A stretch of DNA of 6,941 nt from Butyrivibrio sp. (lineage in GTDB: Bacteria; Bacillota_A; Clostridia; Lachnospirales; Lachnospiraceae), in NCBI GenBank assembly GCA_024690635.1, contig JAILOW010000073.1, positions 1 through 6,941 of the forward strand, given 5' to 3'. The notes beneath the pieces were generated by a model. It was given only the letters and a program-made list of their open reading frames with translations, was not told the origin of the DNA and did no database searches. How positions within the stretch are numbered: position 1 is the first letter of the stretch; the number at the start of each line of letters is the position of its first letter. The translations under genes were made by a program, and so were the position numbers. This document shows positions 1-6,733 of this stretch, piece after piece.

Positions 1-750
1 GAGTGTATCACAGGTATATCTCTCTTCTGTTCCGGGGATGGGCTTTCTGTCAGGGCCAACTTCAGCAATGGTAACGGCTGACACGTGGTCTTTGCCCTCG
101 ATATCTACTACAGTGTGTGACAGCTTAAGCGGAATGCCATAGTCATCAAGACACTGTACAATGTTTCTCTTAAGTCCGCCTGAATAAGGAAGAAGCTCTG
201 CAACTACCTTAACCTTGGCTCCCTCAAGAGTCATTCTTCTTGCCATGATAAGTCCGATATCACCTGATCCAAGGATAACCACTTCACGACCGGGCATATA
301 GCCTTCGATATTAACAAGTCTCTGTGCTGTACCTGCTGAGAAGATACCTGCGGGACGATATCCGGGGATATTCAGAGCTCCGCGGGGCCTTTCTCTGCAA
401 CCCATTGCAAGGATAACTGCCTTGGCAGGAATCTGGAACATGCCGTCTTCTCTGTTCATGGCTGTTACTGTCTTGTCAGCTGCAATGTCCATAACCATGG
501 TGTTGAGCTTGTACTCGATGCCAAGATCAAGGACCTGTTTGATAAATCTGTATGCATACTCGGGACCTGTGAGCTCCTCTTTGAAGGTGTGAAGTCCGAA
601 TCCGTTGTGGATACACTGGTTAAGGATTCCACCAAGCTCGTGATCTCTTTCAAGAATAAGAATGCTGTCATTTCCGGCTTCTTTTGCGGCTACTGCTGCA
701 GCAAGGCCAGCCGGGCCACCGCCTACTATTACGATATCATATGTCTTCAT
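1..750 (-). CDS. NAD(P)/FAD-dependent oxidoreductase, partner of the GlpA-type dehydrogenase (C-terminus outside window)
   Basis: Only the first 250 codons are inside the window, without a stop codon; the frame runs off the left edge. The N-terminus carries an FAD-binding Rossmann motif, GGGPAG at residues 10-15, with an acidic residue (E34) at the end of the second strand. A conserved GCRERPRG stretch lies at 117-124, and a second dinucleotide-binding motif, GSGDIG at 161-166, is probably for NAD(P)H. This two-nucleotide layout is that of the pyridine-nucleotide disulfide oxidoreductase superfamily. Its ATG overlaps the glpA stop as ATGA, and a GGGGAGG ribosome site lies inside the end of glpA, so the two are translationally coupled. 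In Clostridia and spirochaetes such a gene commonly follows this GlpA type and is often followed by a small DUF1667 protein, which would lie left of this window. Its exact electron acceptor is not known from sequence; a role in re-oxidising the GlpA-type enzyme is inferred. Confidence 0.9.
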   Translation of the reverse strand, partial: MKTYDIVIVGGGPAGLAAAVAAKEAGNDSILILERDHELGGILNQCIHNGFGLHTFKEELTGPEYAYRFIKQVLDLGIEYKLNTMVMDIAADKTVTAMNREDGMFQIPAKAVILAMGCRERPRGALNIPGYRPAGIFSAGTAQRLVNIEGYMPGREVVILGSGDIGLIMARRMTLEGAKVKVVAELLPYSGGLKRNIVQCLDDYGIPLKLSHTVVDIEGKDHVSAVTIAEVGPDRKPIPGTEERYTCDTL

Positions 751-2198
751 GACCCGCTTACCTCCCCTTTTGTTCTCTCAAGAACGATGTTGGATCTTCC
801 GCCGCTCTTTGTGATCTTTTCATAAGGAATGCCTAGTTCGCGGTGAAGTATCTCCATTGTTCTGGGTGAGCAGAAACCTGCCTGGCATCTTCCCATGCCG
901 GCTCTGGTTCTGCGCTTTACGCCGTCAAGGGATCTTGCTCCGAGAGGTCTGTGGATCGCATCAAGGATTTCTCCCTCTGTGATGGATTCACATCTGCAGA
1001 TAATTGTTCCGTATGCAGGATTCTCTTTGATGAGTGCATTTCTCTCTTCTATGGAAAGACCTTCTGTCTTCTTAACGCCCTTACGTGTCTTGATCCAGTT
1101 AGCCTTTTCCTTAAGTCCCATCATATCCTTGAGCATGTTTCCAACCATCTCACCGATAGCAGGGCTGCTGGTAAGTCCGGGAGACTCGATACCTGCGCAG
1201 TCGATAAAGTGAGGTGCATCGGCAACTTCTTTGATAATGAACTCGTGATGTTCTTCATGAGCACGAAGTCCGGCAAAGGATGTGATAACGTTTCTGATAG
1301 GAAGATTGCGAACATGATCTCCTGCCTTTGCGATCAGATCGTTGATGCCGTCAGCAGTTGTGTTGTTGCCTTCCTTGTTCTCAAGATCAACGGCTGTAGG
1401 TCCTACGATAAGGTTGCCGTGAACTGTGGGAGAAACCAAAACGCCCTTACCAAGCTTTGTGGGCTGAGGGAAGATTGTGTGTTTTACATGTCCTCCGACA
1501 GTCTTATCAAGCAGGCAATAATCACCTCTACGCTCGATAATGTGCATCTTGTCTGCGCTTACCATATTATGGATCCTGTCAGAATAAACACCTGCGGCAT
1601 TAACAACGTATCTTGTTACGTACTCGCCGTTGTTTGTTCTGATATGCCAGTTTCCGTCTTCGCCCTTCTTGATATCCTCAACCTCAGTGTTGAAGCGGAA
1701 GTCAACGCCATTCATGTTGGCATTCTCAGCCATTCCGATACACAGCTCGAACGGACAGATGATTCCACCTGTAGGTGCCCAAAGAGCTCCTTCAACATTT
1801 TCAGAGAGATTGGGCTCCATCTCAAGAGCTTCTTCTCTTGTAAGAATCTTCAGATCTTTTACTCCGTTGGCTATACCTCTGTTATAGAGGTCCTTAAGTC
1901 CATCCAGAGCTTCTTTGTGGATGCATACAACCATTGATCCGTTTCTCTTGAAAGGAATATCAAGGTCTTTTGCAACCTCATCCATCATCTCATTACCGCG
2001 GACATTGAGCTTAGCCATAAGGGAACCTTCGGCTGCATCAAATCCCGCATGGACGATAGCTGAATTTGCTTTGGATGTTCCTTCACAAACATCTTCACAT
2101 TTCTCCAGTACGCAAGTGTTGATCTCATAGCGGGAGAGCTCTCTTGCTACCGCGGAACCGGTGACACCGGCGCCGATAACGATTACATCTTACAACAT
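747..2198 (-). CDS. glpA: GlpA-type FAD-dependent glycerol-3-phosphate dehydrogenase with C-terminal BFD-like [2Fe-2S] domain; in-frame stop at codon 3
   Basis: Would oxidise glycerol-3-phosphate to dihydroxyacetone phosphate with FAD. Counted from the ATG at 2198 the product is 483 residues: FAD-binding GAGVTG at 9-14 with E32, a DAO-fold body (GTSKANSAIVHAG at 40-52; conserved GPTAVD and SFAGLR further on), and a C-terminal BFD-like domain with four cysteines (C401, C403, C438, C443) expected to bind [2Fe-2S]. The start at 2198 is backed by an AGGAG site 6 nt upstream and by homology that begins at once (DVIVIGAG). However the codons read ATG TTG TAA, a stop at codon 3. No ATG, GTG or TTG follows in frame until Met61 at 2018, which lacks the FAD-binding motif. 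Normal relatives usually have Tyr at this place, one base away from TAA. The rest of the frame is intact, so this is either a very recent mutation, a sequence error, or an odd expression mode. It lies downstream of glpF and a terminator-like hairpin, and overlaps the next gene by ATGA. Confidence 0.85.
2190..2192 (-). other. In-frame TAA at codon 3 of glpA
   Basis: The minus strand reads ATG TTG TAA GAT GTA ATC, where GAT onward encodes the FAD-binding N-terminus (DVIVIGAG). The stop is in phase with the open frame that ends at 747. A second ATG in another frame lies one base after the TAA and is itself followed immediately by TAA, so it cannot rescue the gene. Confidence 0.9.
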
Positions 2199-2204
2199 AA
2201 TAAT

Positions 2205-2209
2205 CTCCT
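2205..2209 (-). promoter_or_regulatory. Ribosome binding site of glpA
   Basis: AGGAG (minus strand) lies 6 nt before the ATG at 2198. It shows that the natural start is at 2198 rather than Met61 at 2018. A weaker GAAGG at 2026-2030 lies 7 nt before the 2018 ATG and could allow some internal initiation, but the product would lack the FAD-binding motif. Confidence 0.7.
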
Positions 2210-2228
2210 TTTAAAAAGTACTCTACTG

Positions 2229-2281
2229 AAAAAAGGCGAGAGAAAGTAACCTGTGTTCCCCACAGTTTTCCTCCTCTCGCC
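2229..2281 (-). terminator. Intrinsic terminator-like hairpin between glpF and glpA (candidate GlpP-controlled attenuator)
   Basis: In the minus-strand RNA, GGCGAGAG (2274-2281) pairs with CTCTCGCC (2235-2242), followed directly by six U (2229-2234). Inside lies a second hairpin, CUGUG-GGGAA-CACAG. This is a GC-rich stem with a U tract, the form of a rho-independent terminator. It sits inside the operon, 31 nt upstream of the glpA start, so it should lower or condition glpA expression. In Bacillus subtilis GlpP with glycerol-3-phosphate allows read-through of terminators in the glpD and glpFK leaders; a similar role here is inferred from position and from glpP in the same operon. Confidence 0.75.
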
Positions 2282-2303
2282 TCCAATCACTATTTAGTAT
2301 TTA

Positions 2304-2323
2304 CTAATGTATCAGGACATTAG
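2304..2323 (-). repeat. Inverted repeat over the glpF stop codon
   Basis: A perfect 7-bp inverted repeat (CTAATGT / ACATTAG, 6-nt loop) includes the glpF stop codon. It is AU-rich and has no U tract, so it is more likely a 3'-end stabilising or pausing hairpin than a terminator. Confidence 0.45.
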
Positions 2324-3042
2324 CCAAACATCTGTGCAGCTGCAAGTGCGTTGTAAAGAAGAGAAGCAACAATACCGCCACAGATAGGAGCTACTGCAGG
2401 AATCCAGCCATAACTCCAGTTGCCGTTCTTCTTGCCAAAGTTAGGAGCAAGGAGGGAATAAGCAATACGAGGAGCTGTATCTCTTGCTGCGTTCATAGCA
2501 TATCCTGTAAGTCCACCGAAGGATGCGCCACAAGCTACGATTACACCATAAACGAGAACCCATACAGTACGGTCATCGCCGGCAGGAATAAGAGCCAGTG
2601 TGAATACAAGGATGAATGTTGCTACGAACTCTGAAAGGAAGTTCAGAACCTGATTAGGGATTGAAGGTCCAGTGCAGAAGCATCCGCGAACAACGTCGTC
2701 GTTAGCTGTTGCCTTAATGTGATCTCCGTAAAGAACCATAAGGATAGCTGCGCCACAGAAACCACCAAGCATCTGAGCAATGATCTGGCCTGCTACTGTG
2801 CTCCAGTCACCTGATCTGATAGCAATACCGATGGTAACTGCAGGGTTAAATGCTGAAGGGCATCCTGTGAAGTTGCTCATTGCAAACGCAGGAACCATAA
2901 CTGCCATTCCCCATCCGATAAGGATGTGAACAGCTCCGCCACCCTTGAAGCCTGACTTCTCTAAGCTAACGTTACAGCAAACACCGTCGCCCAGAAGAAC
3001 CAGAATCAATGTTCCGATAAACTCGCCTAAATAAATGCTCAT
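2320..3042 (-). CDS. glpF: Glycerol uptake facilitator, MIP/aquaporin family
   Basis: A membrane channel that lets glycerol diffuse into the cell. At 240 residues it is the usual size for GlpF, with about six hydrophobic segments (near 5-22, 38-58, 83-105, 133-153, 160-178, 215-236). The first pore motif is canonical NPA (66-68). The second is NAA (184-186), followed by the conserved Arg-Asp (R187, D188) typical of glycerol facilitators. Two residues before the first NPA there is Ala, where Escherichia coli GlpF has His. A GGGGG-containing ribosome site lies upstream of the ATG. The gene follows glpK after a 59-nt gap without a clear terminator, so the two are probably co-transcribed. A strong hairpin follows it and separates it from glpA. 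The family call is firm; glycerol as substrate rests on the neighbours and the Asp after the pore Arg. Confidence 0.95.
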   Translation of the reverse strand: MSIYLGEFIGTLILVLLGDGVCCNVSLEKSGFKGGGAVHILIGWGMAVMVPAFAMSNFTGCPSAFNPAVTIGIAIRSGDWSTVAGQIIAQMLGGFCGAAILMVLYGDHIKATANDDVVRGCFCTGPSIPNQVLNFLSEFVATFILVFTLALIPAGDDRTVWVLVYGVIVACGASFGGLTGYAMNAARDTAPRIAYSLLAPNFGKKNGNWSYGWIPAVAPICGGIVASLLYNALAAAQMFG

Positions 3043-3101
3043 AGATTAGTACCCCCTTTTGAGTATATGTTAATTTTTTTCCTCACGAAGTTAATTAGTT
3101 A

Positions 3102-4661
<1,560 letters not shown>

Positions 4662-4669
4662 CTTCGGTT

Positions 4670-5251
4670 TTACAACGCCCAGACATCGGGGTTTGTGGTG
4701 GAGATGGCGATCGCTCCTCCGTCCAGAGCATTCATTACATCCTCTTTGTCCGCTATAAGCCCCCCGGCTATAACAGGAACCCTGCTGACCTTGTTGATCC
4801 TTTTGATCATCTTGGGAAGAACTATTCCCGGAAGGAATTCTATAAGGTCGGGCTTGATCCCCGGCGCCTTCGCCTGCTTTTCAATATTCTGAAGAGCAAG
4901 TGAATCAAGGATGAAGTATCTGAGTACTGTGCTAAGTCCCAGATCCTTGGCATGAGGTATCAGGTTACTCTTGGTGGTAATGATGCCGTCTGCCATTGTG
5001 TTGTTCTTTATGTAATCGAGACAAACCTCTTTGTTGTTGTTAAGGCCTGTGATGAGGTCCACATGGACCATGGCGATCTTGTCCGCTTTTTTTATCTTTT
5101 TCACTATCTCGGGAATGGTACATATGTCTCCGTAGAGCACAAATACGATCTCCACTTCCTCCGTCAGTGCCTGGGCAAGTCCGTTGTCATCTTTTACGGC
5201 TGCGATTATGGGATTTATCTCAATTTTGTTAATAAAATCACGATTTTTCAT
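4670..5251 (-). CDS. glpP: Glycerol-3-phosphate responsive antiterminator
   Basis: An RNA-binding regulator that, with bound glycerol-3-phosphate, lets RNA polymerase pass terminators in glp leaders (shown for Bacillus subtilis GlpP). The 193 residues match the family. It has a TIM-barrel-like pattern of repeated strand-helix blocks with family-type motifs: NPIIAAVKD (13-21), FVLYGDI (37-43), VHVDLITGL (62-70), GIITTK (89-94), RYFILDS (111-117), IEFLPGIV (137-144), PVIAGGLI (159-166) and GAIAISTT (179-186). The last two resemble the phosphate-binding end of such barrels. It is the first gene of the operon. An in-frame TAA three codons before the ATG fixes the start, yet no Shine-Dalgarno sequence is visible there (TAAATAGTT), unlike every other glp gene here. 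A terminator-like structure ends about 10 nt upstream of the start, so glpP may control its own operon. Confidence 0.93.
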   Translation of the reverse strand: MKNRDFINKIEINPIIAAVKDDNGLAQALTEEVEIVFVLYGDICTIPEIVKKIKKADKIAMVHVDLITGLNNNKEVCLDYIKNNTMADGIITTKSNLIPHAKDLGLSTVLRYFILDSLALQNIEKQAKAPGIKPDLIEFLPGIVLPKMIKRINKVSRVPVIAGGLIADKEDVMNALDGGAIAISTTNPDVWAL

Positions 5252-5261
5252 AACTATTTAA

Positions 5262-5325
5262 GCAAAACAAAAGAAGAGCAGGCGAAGAAAAATGAGGTTC
5301 TCCCTCATCTCACCCTTACTCTTCT
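5262..5325 (-). terminator. Terminator-like leader structure before glpP (candidate attenuator)
   Basis: In the minus-strand RNA, AGAAGAG (5319-5325) pairs with CUCUUCU (5272-5278); the stem can be extended by about four more pairs (U-G, A-U, and GG/CC past a bulged A). It is followed by UUUGUUUU. Inside lies a perfect hairpin AUGAGG-GAGAA-CCUCAU (5292-5308), itself followed by five U. The nested form and the position just before the first codon suit a conditional terminator. Regulation by GlpP is inferred. Confidence 0.55.
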
Positions 5326-5389
5326 CTCAAGGCTCTTTTATTCTGTTAGTGGATAGCCACGCAGGTGTCTTGATCATCATGTCACTTAT

Positions 5390-5417
5390 CTCATAAAAGT
5401 AAATAACAACTGTTCAA
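5390..5417 (-). promoter_or_regulatory. Candidate sigma-A promoter of the glp operon (proximal)
   Basis: TTGAAC (5412-5417) and TATGAG (5390-5395) on the minus strand, 16 bp apart, each matching 4 of 6 consensus bases. It would give a leader of about 130 nt that contains the terminator-like structure at 5262-5325. Weak by sequence alone. Confidence 0.3.
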
Positions 5418-5430
5418 AAACTCTCGCAAC

Positions 5431-5451
5431 TGTCGTCCGTTTCTTACGACA
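5431..5451. repeat. Short inverted repeat upstream of glpP
   Basis: TGTCGT and ACGACA, 6 bp each with a 9-bp gap, lie between the two candidate glp promoters. It could be an operator or an RNA hairpin, or chance. Confidence 0.3.
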
Positions 5452-5456
5452 ATTTT

Positions 5457-5485
5457 ATGATAAATCGGTTTTGTGCAAAATGCAA
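5457..5485 (-). promoter_or_regulatory. Candidate promoter of the glp operon (distal), with palindrome in its spacer
   Basis: TTGCAT (5480-5485, 3 of 6 matches) and TATCAT (5457-5462, 5 of 6) with 17-bp spacing on the minus strand. The palindrome at 5469-5480 falls in the spacer and touches the -35 box, a usual place for a repressor site. Confidence 0.3.
5469..5480. promoter_or_regulatory. Palindromic operator-like site, copy 1
   Basis: TTTTGTGCAAAA, a palindrome of the form TTTTG-NN-CAAAA. Its exact reverse complement recurs at 5573-5584. It lies in the spacer of a candidate minus-strand promoter. The binding protein is unknown; it does not match the CcpA, Rex or CodY consensus as I know them. 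Confidence 0.45.
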
Positions 5486-5543
5486 TAGGTGTATTTATAC
5501 TTTTTTTATTTTTTGTACTTATTAACAAATATCTTGTACATTA

Positions 5544-5572
5544 TTCAGTCAATAATCATGAAAAAGTATAAT
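5544..5572 (+). promoter_or_regulatory. Candidate rightward promoter with perfect TATAAT
   Basis: A perfect TATAAT (5567-5572) lies 17 bp after a poor -35 match, TTCAGT (5544-5549). It abuts the second palindrome at 5573-5584, which would cover the transcription start. The only gene in this direction is the GIY-YIG gene about 430 bp on, past the 62-bp repeats, so any transcript would carry those repeats in its leader. Confidence 0.3.
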
Positions 5573-5584
5573 TTTTGCACAAAA
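5573..5584. promoter_or_regulatory. Palindromic operator-like site, copy 2
   Basis: TTTTGCACAAAA, the exact reverse complement of the site at 5469-5480, directly after a TATAAT box. The two copies bracket a 92-bp very AT-rich stretch. Confidence 0.45.
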
Positions 5585-5732
5585 GAATTTAAAGCGGTAA
5601 AGTGTGGAATCAACAAATTGCGCAAGACTAGAATCCGAAGCTGTGGACTTAATTTCCTAAGGCGACGCCTTTTTCGGCAATGATCAAAAACAGAGATTCG
5701 CCAAAAAAGACTTATCACCTAAGGAAAGCAAA
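5585..5732. other. Non-coding spacer with a weak hairpin
   Basis: No convincing gene. The one notable structure is AAGGC-GAC-GCCTT (5659-5671), followed by a few T, a weak rightward terminator candidate. A short open frame here (5489-5683, GTG start) has no ribosome site and a low-complexity product and is not called. The segment CTGTGGACTT at 5641-5650 resembles the tail of the last tandem repeat (CTGTGGATTT at 5974-5983), so it may be an old flank or remnant of the same element. Confidence 0.4.
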
Positions 5733-5982
5733 ATTACTGTACGTAGAGAAAAACTTGCTAAAAAGAAGTAATTTCGAAACCTGGAGGCTGTATATTTACT
5801 GTACGTAGGGAAATACTTGCTAAAAAGAAGTAATTTCGAGATCTGGAGGCTGTATAATTACTGTACGTAGGGAAATACTTGCTAAAAAGAAGTAATTTCG
5901 AAGCCTGGAGGCTGTATAATTACTGTACGTAGGGAAAAACTTGCTAAAAAGAAGTAATTTCGAAGCCTGGGAACTGTGGATT
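5733..5982. repeat. Tandem array of a 62-bp unit, about four copies
   Basis: The marker TACTGTACGTAG starts at 5735, 5797, 5859 and 5921, exactly 62 bp apart, and the copies differ by only a few bases. The last copy diverges after about 50 bp, at GGGAACTGTGG. In each unit AATTACT at the start pairs with AGTAATT some 28 nt later, which predicts a stem-loop; AGCC-TGGA-GGCT adds a small hairpin in copies 3 and most of 4. Two of the unit junctions read TGTATAATTACTG and contain a perfect TATAAT; the first reads TATATT. Copies are contiguous with no unique spacers, so this is not a CRISPR. Because 62 is not a multiple of three, a coding role is unlikely. It lies directly upstream of the GIY-YIG gene. 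Confidence 0.9.
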
Positions 5983-6002
5983 TTGGCAGGATTTACTTTA
6001 TA

Positions 6003-6296
6003 ATGGGTTGTATGGAACACTACGCGTACATAGTAAGGTGCAGCGATGACAGTTTCTACTGCGGCTACACCAACAATCTGGAAAACCGCATAAAAACGCA
6101 CAACCGGGGAAAGGGAGCCAAGTATACCAGGGCCCGCCTGCCGGTTGTGCTGGTTTATTTTGAAAAGTTTGATTCCAAAGAAGAAGCCATGAGCAGAGAG
6201 TGGCATTTAAAAAGGCTCTCTCATGCAGATAAAGAGGCTCTTGCAAAGGGCTTTACTGTGCCAGTGCCGGGAGAACAAATATATCAAAAATCATAA
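6003..6296 (+). CDS. Small GIY-YIG nuclease-domain protein (UPF0213/YhbQ-like)
   Basis: A 97-residue single-domain protein of the GIY-YIG fold. The two signature segments are degenerate but placed correctly: AYI (8-10) for GIY and YCG (19-21) for YIG, in the family-type context YIVRCSDDSFYCGYTNN. The conserved Arg is R29 (LENRIKTH) and the metal-binding Glu is E66 (AMSREWHLKRL), so it looks catalytically competent. Members of this family are small stand-alone proteins with poorly known roles, suggested in DNA repair or nucleic-acid processing. The start at 6003 has AGGA 11 nt upstream; the ATG at 6012 fits family length equally well but has no ribosome site of its own, and a GTG at 5976 lies in the last repeat unit. 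It overlaps the next gene tail to tail by 6 bp, and its leader is the 62-bp repeat array. Confidence 0.9.
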   Translation: MGCMEHYAYIVRCSDDSFYCGYTNNLENRIKTHNRGKGAKYTRARLPVVLVYFEKFDSKEEAMSREWHLKRLSHADKEALAKGFTVPVPGEQIYQKS

Positions 6297-6614
6297 ACTG
6301 TCATCCTTTACCACAACCCCGTCAGGGTTCTTTACACTTCCGTCAACCATGATGCCTATGGCCTCAACAGCAACCTCATACAGCATGGCAAGCTCCCTTG
6401 CACCCTCATCGTCCTTTTCCGCAAGTTTTTTATACTGAGCGTTAAAGTAGGACTTGGCCTGGTCTATTGTAACTCTGGTAATAATGTGGCCGTTGCAATA
6501 CATAGTACCTGTCTCGGCATTGAACTTGCTGGCAGAATACTTGGTTTTCTGTGCATCTCCCATTCCCATGGAACGAGCCAGTGAATAGATCAGATCTTCT
6601 CTTCCTTGTGCCAT
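6291..6614 (-). CDS. Hypothetical protein, 107 aa
   Basis: I do not recognise the family. The product is soluble, with no signal peptide or membrane segment, slightly acidic, and probably helical in its second half (about 50-92, e.g. QAKSYFNAQYKKLAEK then ARELAMLYEVAVEAIG). The N-terminal part (MAQGREDLIYSLARSMGMG) may form an amphipathic helix, and a short segment at 37-47 (TMYCNGHIITR) looks like beta strand. An AGGAGG ribosome site lies 7 nt before the ATG, which strongly supports translation. Its stop codon lies inside the end of the convergent GIY-YIG gene. It has its own promoter-like -10 box and is separated from the upstream gene by a strong hairpin, so it is probably a single-gene unit. 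Confidence 0.8.
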   Translation of the reverse strand: MAQGREDLIYSLARSMGMGDAQKTKYSASKFNAETGTMYCNGHIITRVTIDQAKSYFNAQYKKLAEKDDEGARELAMLYEVAVEAIGIMVDGSVKNPDGVVVKDDSL

Positions 6615-6652
6615 AATTACCTCCTCAAAAACTCTTTTTCAAGTTCCCTTCT

Positions 6653-6658
6653 AGTATA
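6653..6658 (-). promoter_or_regulatory. Candidate -10 box for the 107-aa gene
   Basis: TATACT on the minus strand, 5 of 6 matches to TATAAT, lies about 40 nt before the ATG and follows the terminator of the upstream gene. No good -35 box is seen at 16-18 bp; the nearest TTGGTG is 22 bp away. Confidence 0.35.
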
Positions 6659-6703
6659 TCTCACTTCACACCTTTTTTTCCACCAAAACAGCCAAGTTCG
6701 CGA

Positions 6704-6733
6704 AACCTTTCTTCCTGTGCAGGAAGAAAGGTT
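6704..6733 (-). terminator. Strong hairpin at the end of the right-edge gene
   Basis: A perfect 14-bp inverted repeat (AACCTTTCTTCCTG / CAGGAAGAAAGGTT) with a 2-nt centre, so in RNA about 12-13 bp with a 4-nt loop. It begins within the stop codon of the upstream gene. The minus-strand tail is short (TTTCGCG), so it may act as a weak-tailed terminator or an mRNA-end stabiliser. Confidence 0.65.

Noticed and set aside
951..1937. Long plus-strand open frame (328 codons) opposite glpA
   Set aside because: It is the antisense shadow of a clearly recognised flavoprotein, has no ribosome site and no recognisable domain.
5489..5683. 64-codon open frame with GTG start
   Set aside because: No ribosome site, low-complexity AT-driven product, and it spans the palindrome and promoter-like region.
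5800..5862. Sigma-A promoter made of TTGCTA and TATAAT within the repeat unit
   Set aside because: The two boxes are 30 bp apart, far beyond the 16-18 bp needed, and no other -35 box fits; only the -10-like box remains.
5733..5982. CRISPR array
   Set aside because: The 62-bp units are contiguous and nearly identical along their full length, with no unique spacers and no cas genes nearby.
5820..6206. 128-codon minus-strand open frame over the repeats
   Set aside because: It lies opposite the GIY-YIG gene and runs through non-coding repeats; the product is a translation of the tandem units.
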